Source: Bacillota bacterium
GTDB lineage: Bacteria > Bacillota > Clostridia > Oscillospirales > Acutalibacteraceae
Reading direction: 5' to 3'
DNA length: 7,084 bases
NCBI GenBank assembly: GCA_023412845.1
Contig: JAEZRH010000044.1
Span: forward strand, 1-7,084
The notes under the pieces are model-generated. The model searched no databases, was not told the origin of the DNA, and was given only the letters and a program-made list of their open reading frames with translations. Of the stretch, positions 5,364 to 7,084 are shown in pieces (position 1 is the stretch's first letter; each line of letters opens with the position of its first letter). The position numbers and the translations under genes were made by a program.

Positions 5364-6608
5364 TCAGGCGGTCCTGCTGAGCTGGAAGCGCGAGATCAGA
5401 TGCCGAAGCGTCTCGGCCTGTGCGGACAGTTCTTCGCTGGAGGCGGCGCTTTCCTCCGCCGTGGCCGAATTGGTCTGTATCACTTCCGAAATCTGGTCGA
5501 TATCGGTATGAATATGCCCGATGTCACCGGTCTGGGCCTTTGAGGCATCGGCGATTTCCTGTACCGATGCGGATGCGGCGTTGGCCTTCTGGGCGATCAG
5601 ATCCAGATCTTTTTCCATTTCGGCGACCATTTTGTCACCGTTGTTGATGGCGGTAAGCGTATTTTCAATCAGAATGGCCGTTTCTTTCGCAGCGACCGCG
5701 CTTTTGCCCGCAAGATTGCGGATTTCATCGGCAACTACGGCAAAGCCCCTTCCGGCCTCGCCCGCCCGCGCTGCTTCTATCTCTGCGTTCAGGGAGAGAA
5801 TGTTGGTCTGGAATGCGATGTCGGTGATGGTTTTGCTGATTTTCTGAATTTTATCGGAAGTATCCGTAATTTCATCCATTGCCCCGATCAGCTTGCTCAT
5901 CTGCTTGCCGCCCTGCTGGATCTCACCGCTGATTTCGTTCATGTCGGCATTGGCCTGCTGGGCGTCGTTTGCGGTTTGCCTAACCTTCTCCGCCATTTCG
6001 CTGACGGATTTTGCCAGTTCCTGCACGGAACCCGCCTGTTCGGTGGTGCATTGGGCGAGAGACTGCGCGCCGGACGATATCTGCTCGGAACCTGTTGCAA
6101 CCTGCTGGGAGGAGATGCTGATCTGTGACAGCGCACCATTCAGCGAAGCGACGATCTGTTCGATCGATTGTTTGATCGGAACAAAATCGTTCCGGTATTC
6201 CAGATTTGCAGTTGCCGTCATATCGCCGTCGGAGATGTGGCTTAAAATCTGCGAGATATCCGCAATATAATCCCGCAGATTTGCGACCAGACTGCGGATG
6301 CTGTTCGCGAGTGAGCCGATCTCGTCTTTGGAGGAATACAGGACGTCGGCATGCAGTTTGCCAACCGCCATCAGCTTTGCTGCGGCATCCATTTCCTGAA
6401 GGGGCTTGGTGATGGTGCGTATCATGTAGATACACAGGGCCGCAATGACCGCCGCGGTAAGAACAAAATAGACGATCCTGAAGACGGTTATGCCGGATGA
6501 AAAGATGCCCGGACCTAAAAGGAAGGTGAATAGGAACAAACCTGCGTATAGTACCAGAACGATGCCGAAAATCAGAATGAGTTTTCCCCTGATGGATAGA
6601 TTTTTCAT
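5364..6608 (-). CDS. Methyl-accepting chemotaxis protein with minimal extracellular domain
   Basis: A 414-residue chemoreceptor that should sit in the inner membrane, control CheA through CheW and adapt by methylation. TM1 is about residues 9-31 and TM2 about 43-63, leaving only about 11 residues outside. HAMP follows (about 64-117, with the TITKPLQEM and KDEIGSL elements), then a HAMP-like linker with SDGDMT at about 126-131, as seen in tandem-HAMP receptors. The signalling domain (about 160-414) is a long coiled coil whose tip holds the conserved IAFQTNILSLNAEIEAARAG (264-283) and GRGFAVVADEIRNLA (286-300). No CheR-tethering pentapeptide ends the protein (RFQLSRTA). The start ATG has a clear GGAGGG SD (6614-6619 on the plus numbering) with 5-base spacing. 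The coding strand opposes the RCK operon and ends at the shared terminator. With almost no ectodomain it probably senses membrane, cytoplasmic or energy signals, or a partner protein. I found no convincing promoter upstream, including no sigma-D-type site. Confidence 0.93.
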   Translation of the reverse strand: MKNLSIRGKLILIFGIVLVLYAGLFLFTFLLGPGIFSSGITVFRIVYFVLTAAVIAALCIYMIRTITKPLQEMDAAAKLMAVGKLHADVLYSSKDEIGSLANSIRSLVANLRDYIADISQILSHISDGDMTATANLEYRNDFVPIKQSIEQIVASLNGALSQISISSQQVATGSEQISSGAQSLAQCTTEQAGSVQELAKSVSEMAEKVRQTANDAQQANADMNEISGEIQQGGKQMSKLIGAMDEITDTSDKIQKISKTITDIAFQTNILSLNAEIEAARAGEAGRGFAVVADEIRNLAGKSAVAAKETAILIENTLTAINNGDKMVAEMEKDLDLIAQKANAASASVQEIADASKAQTGDIGHIHTDIDQISEVIQTNSATAEESAASSEELSAQAETLRHLISRFQLSRTA

Positions 6609-6621
6609 GTTTTCCCTCCGT

Positions 6622-6941
6622 TTTAAATAAATACTGGAAATATGTGTCCCGATGGCTTCTCCTTTTCCCTTGCCGCTGTAGAAAAAGCGCCGCGCTGCGT
6701 GTATGAAAGATTTGAACTTGGCAAAAAAAATTAGCGGATGTTTTCACATCCAATATTTGTGAATGAGCTTAAGGAAAGATAATTTCACCGAAATGCGGGA
6801 AAATAGGAACCATCGAAGGATCCGGTACGCAAATGCTTTCGTGAAGTATCCAACTTTACGATAAAATGCGCTCAAAGGCCTGAAAATAAAGACCTTTTGT
6901 CTTCTCCTGACTGAAATTTTTGACGGCGAATCCTTTAAGCG
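6622..6941. other. AT-rich gene-free interval between chemoreceptor and integrase
   Basis: About 320 bases upstream of the chemoreceptor start and beyond the integrase stop. I find no tRNA and no persuasive coding frame. It holds a small perfect hairpin, GGATGT-TTTC-ACATCC (6736-6751); an imperfect inverted pair, TTCACCGAAA (6784-6793) with TTTCGTGAA (6837-6845), allowing one bulge; and the longer inverted repeat at 6868-6942. The chemoreceptor promoter should lie here but is not evident. The interval may include an integrase target or arm region. Confidence 0.5.
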
Positions 6942-6942
6942 C
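6868..6942. repeat. Inverted repeat flanking the integrase stop codon
   Basis: GCGCTCAAAGG (6868-6878) and CCTTTAAGCGC (6932-6942) are inverted copies differing at one of 11 positions, a change that still pairs as G-U in the minus-strand RNA. The spacer is 53 bases, and the right arm touches the integrase stop codon. The long loop and lack of a T-run make a terminator unlikely; paired recombinase-binding sites are possible but unproven. Confidence 0.5.
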
Positions 6943-7084
6943 TAAAAAGCAACGGATAATTTTTCAAGGCAGTCCCGCTGGTGCTCAAAAGCAGGATGGA
7001 CATAACGGTTCAGCGTTATATTCACGGTGGAGTGTCCAAGCAGTTCGCTGATGGTCTTTGCATCCACGCCCAGCTCAACGCACC
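6942..7084 (-). CDS. Tyrosine recombinase (phage-type integrase), C-terminal fragment
   Basis: The last 46 residues, cut by the right window edge, end at a TAG (plus-strand CTA 6942-6944). The sequence CVELGVDAKTISELLGHSTV followed by NITLNRYVHP is the classic C-terminal part of the tyrosine recombinase catalytic domain: the LLGH histidine and the nucleophilic Tyr of the RYVH segment lie in the right order and about 10 residues apart. The preceding HxxR box would lie just outside the window. These enzymes cut and rejoin DNA at att sites for phages, integrative conjugative elements and transposons of the Tn916 type. The 3' end points toward the AT-rich interval, so the element edge may lie in that interval, or the gene may be a leftover. 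The fragment is too short to name a subfamily. Confidence 0.88.
   Translation of the reverse strand, partial: CVELGVDAKTISELLGHSTVNITLNRYVHPAFEHQRDCLEKLSVAF

Noticed and set aside
331..6608. The remnant and the complete chemoreceptor as two halves of one gene split by inversion
   Set aside because: The minus-strand receptor has its own SD, start, TM1 and TM2, so it is a complete protein and does not need the remnant's front end.
6681..6697. AGCGCGGCGCT plus T-run on the minus strand as a leader terminator of the chemoreceptor gene
   Set aside because: The stem is only about 4 bp with a 3-base loop, too weak to support a call.
6763..6864. A 33-codon plus-strand frame starting MSLRKDNFTEMRE
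   Set aside because: There is no SD before its ATG, it is very short, and it lies in AT-rich sequence with inverted repeats, so there is no support for translation.
6622..6941. tRNA gene as the integrase target, or a CRISPR array
   Set aside because: No T-loop-like GGTTCGANTCC or cloverleaf arrangement and no regularly spaced repeats are visible.

Overview
The window looks like a chromosomal stretch from a fairly GC-rich member of the Clostridia (Bacillota). The grounds are purine-rich Shine-Dalgarno (SD) sites of the AGGAGG/GGAGGG type, an NfnB/GltA-like oxidoreductase end, clostridial-style methyl-accepting chemotaxis proteins (MCPs), and intrinsic terminators with T-runs. The lineage is an inference. 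GC appears uneven by eye: the pump operon is GC-rich, while about 255-780 and 6620-6940 are clearly AT-richer.

Layout, left to right. (i) 1-215: 3' end of a glutamate-synthase small-chain/NfnB-type flavoprotein, followed by a hairpin. (ii) 285-783: the N-terminal part of a chemoreceptor (TM1 plus four-helix-bundle sensor) that stops abruptly; its HAMP and signalling domains are absent, so it is a remnant. (iii) 784-1009: a non-homologous junction sequence carrying a perfect consensus sigma-A promoter (TTGACA, 17 bp, TATAAT) and, about 50 nt downstream of the predicted start, a strong terminator-shaped hairpin ending in T6, before the next gene. (iv) 1010-3864: a P-type ATPase whose ion-site motifs match the Na+/K+- and H+/K+-ATPase (type IIC) pattern rather than the SERCA pattern. 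Its last transmembrane helix is displaced by a -1 frameshift near 3754. (v) 3882-4529 and 4551-5210: two TrkA/KtrA-type RCK proteins with strong SDs, co-directional with the pump. (vi) 5278-5313: a 12-bp-stem terminator, probably bidirectional, between convergent genes. (vii) 5364-6608 (minus): a complete chemoreceptor with almost no extracellular domain. (viii) 6622-6941: an AT-rich gene-free stretch. (ix) 6942-7084 (minus): the C-terminal end of a tyrosine recombinase, which suggests a mobile element at or beyond the right edge.

The central unit is a probable three-gene operon of one cation pump and two cytoplasmic nucleotide-binding RCK subunits, with no TrkH/KtrB-type channel in the window. 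RCK subunits normally gate K+ channels or transporters. Their pairing with a type IIC-like pump that retains the K+-site acidic residues suggests either an RCK-regulated primary pump or a K+/Na+ homeostasis module that works with a channel encoded elsewhere. The leader between promoter and pump looks like an attenuator, so expression may respond to an ion or other signal. These functional links are inference.
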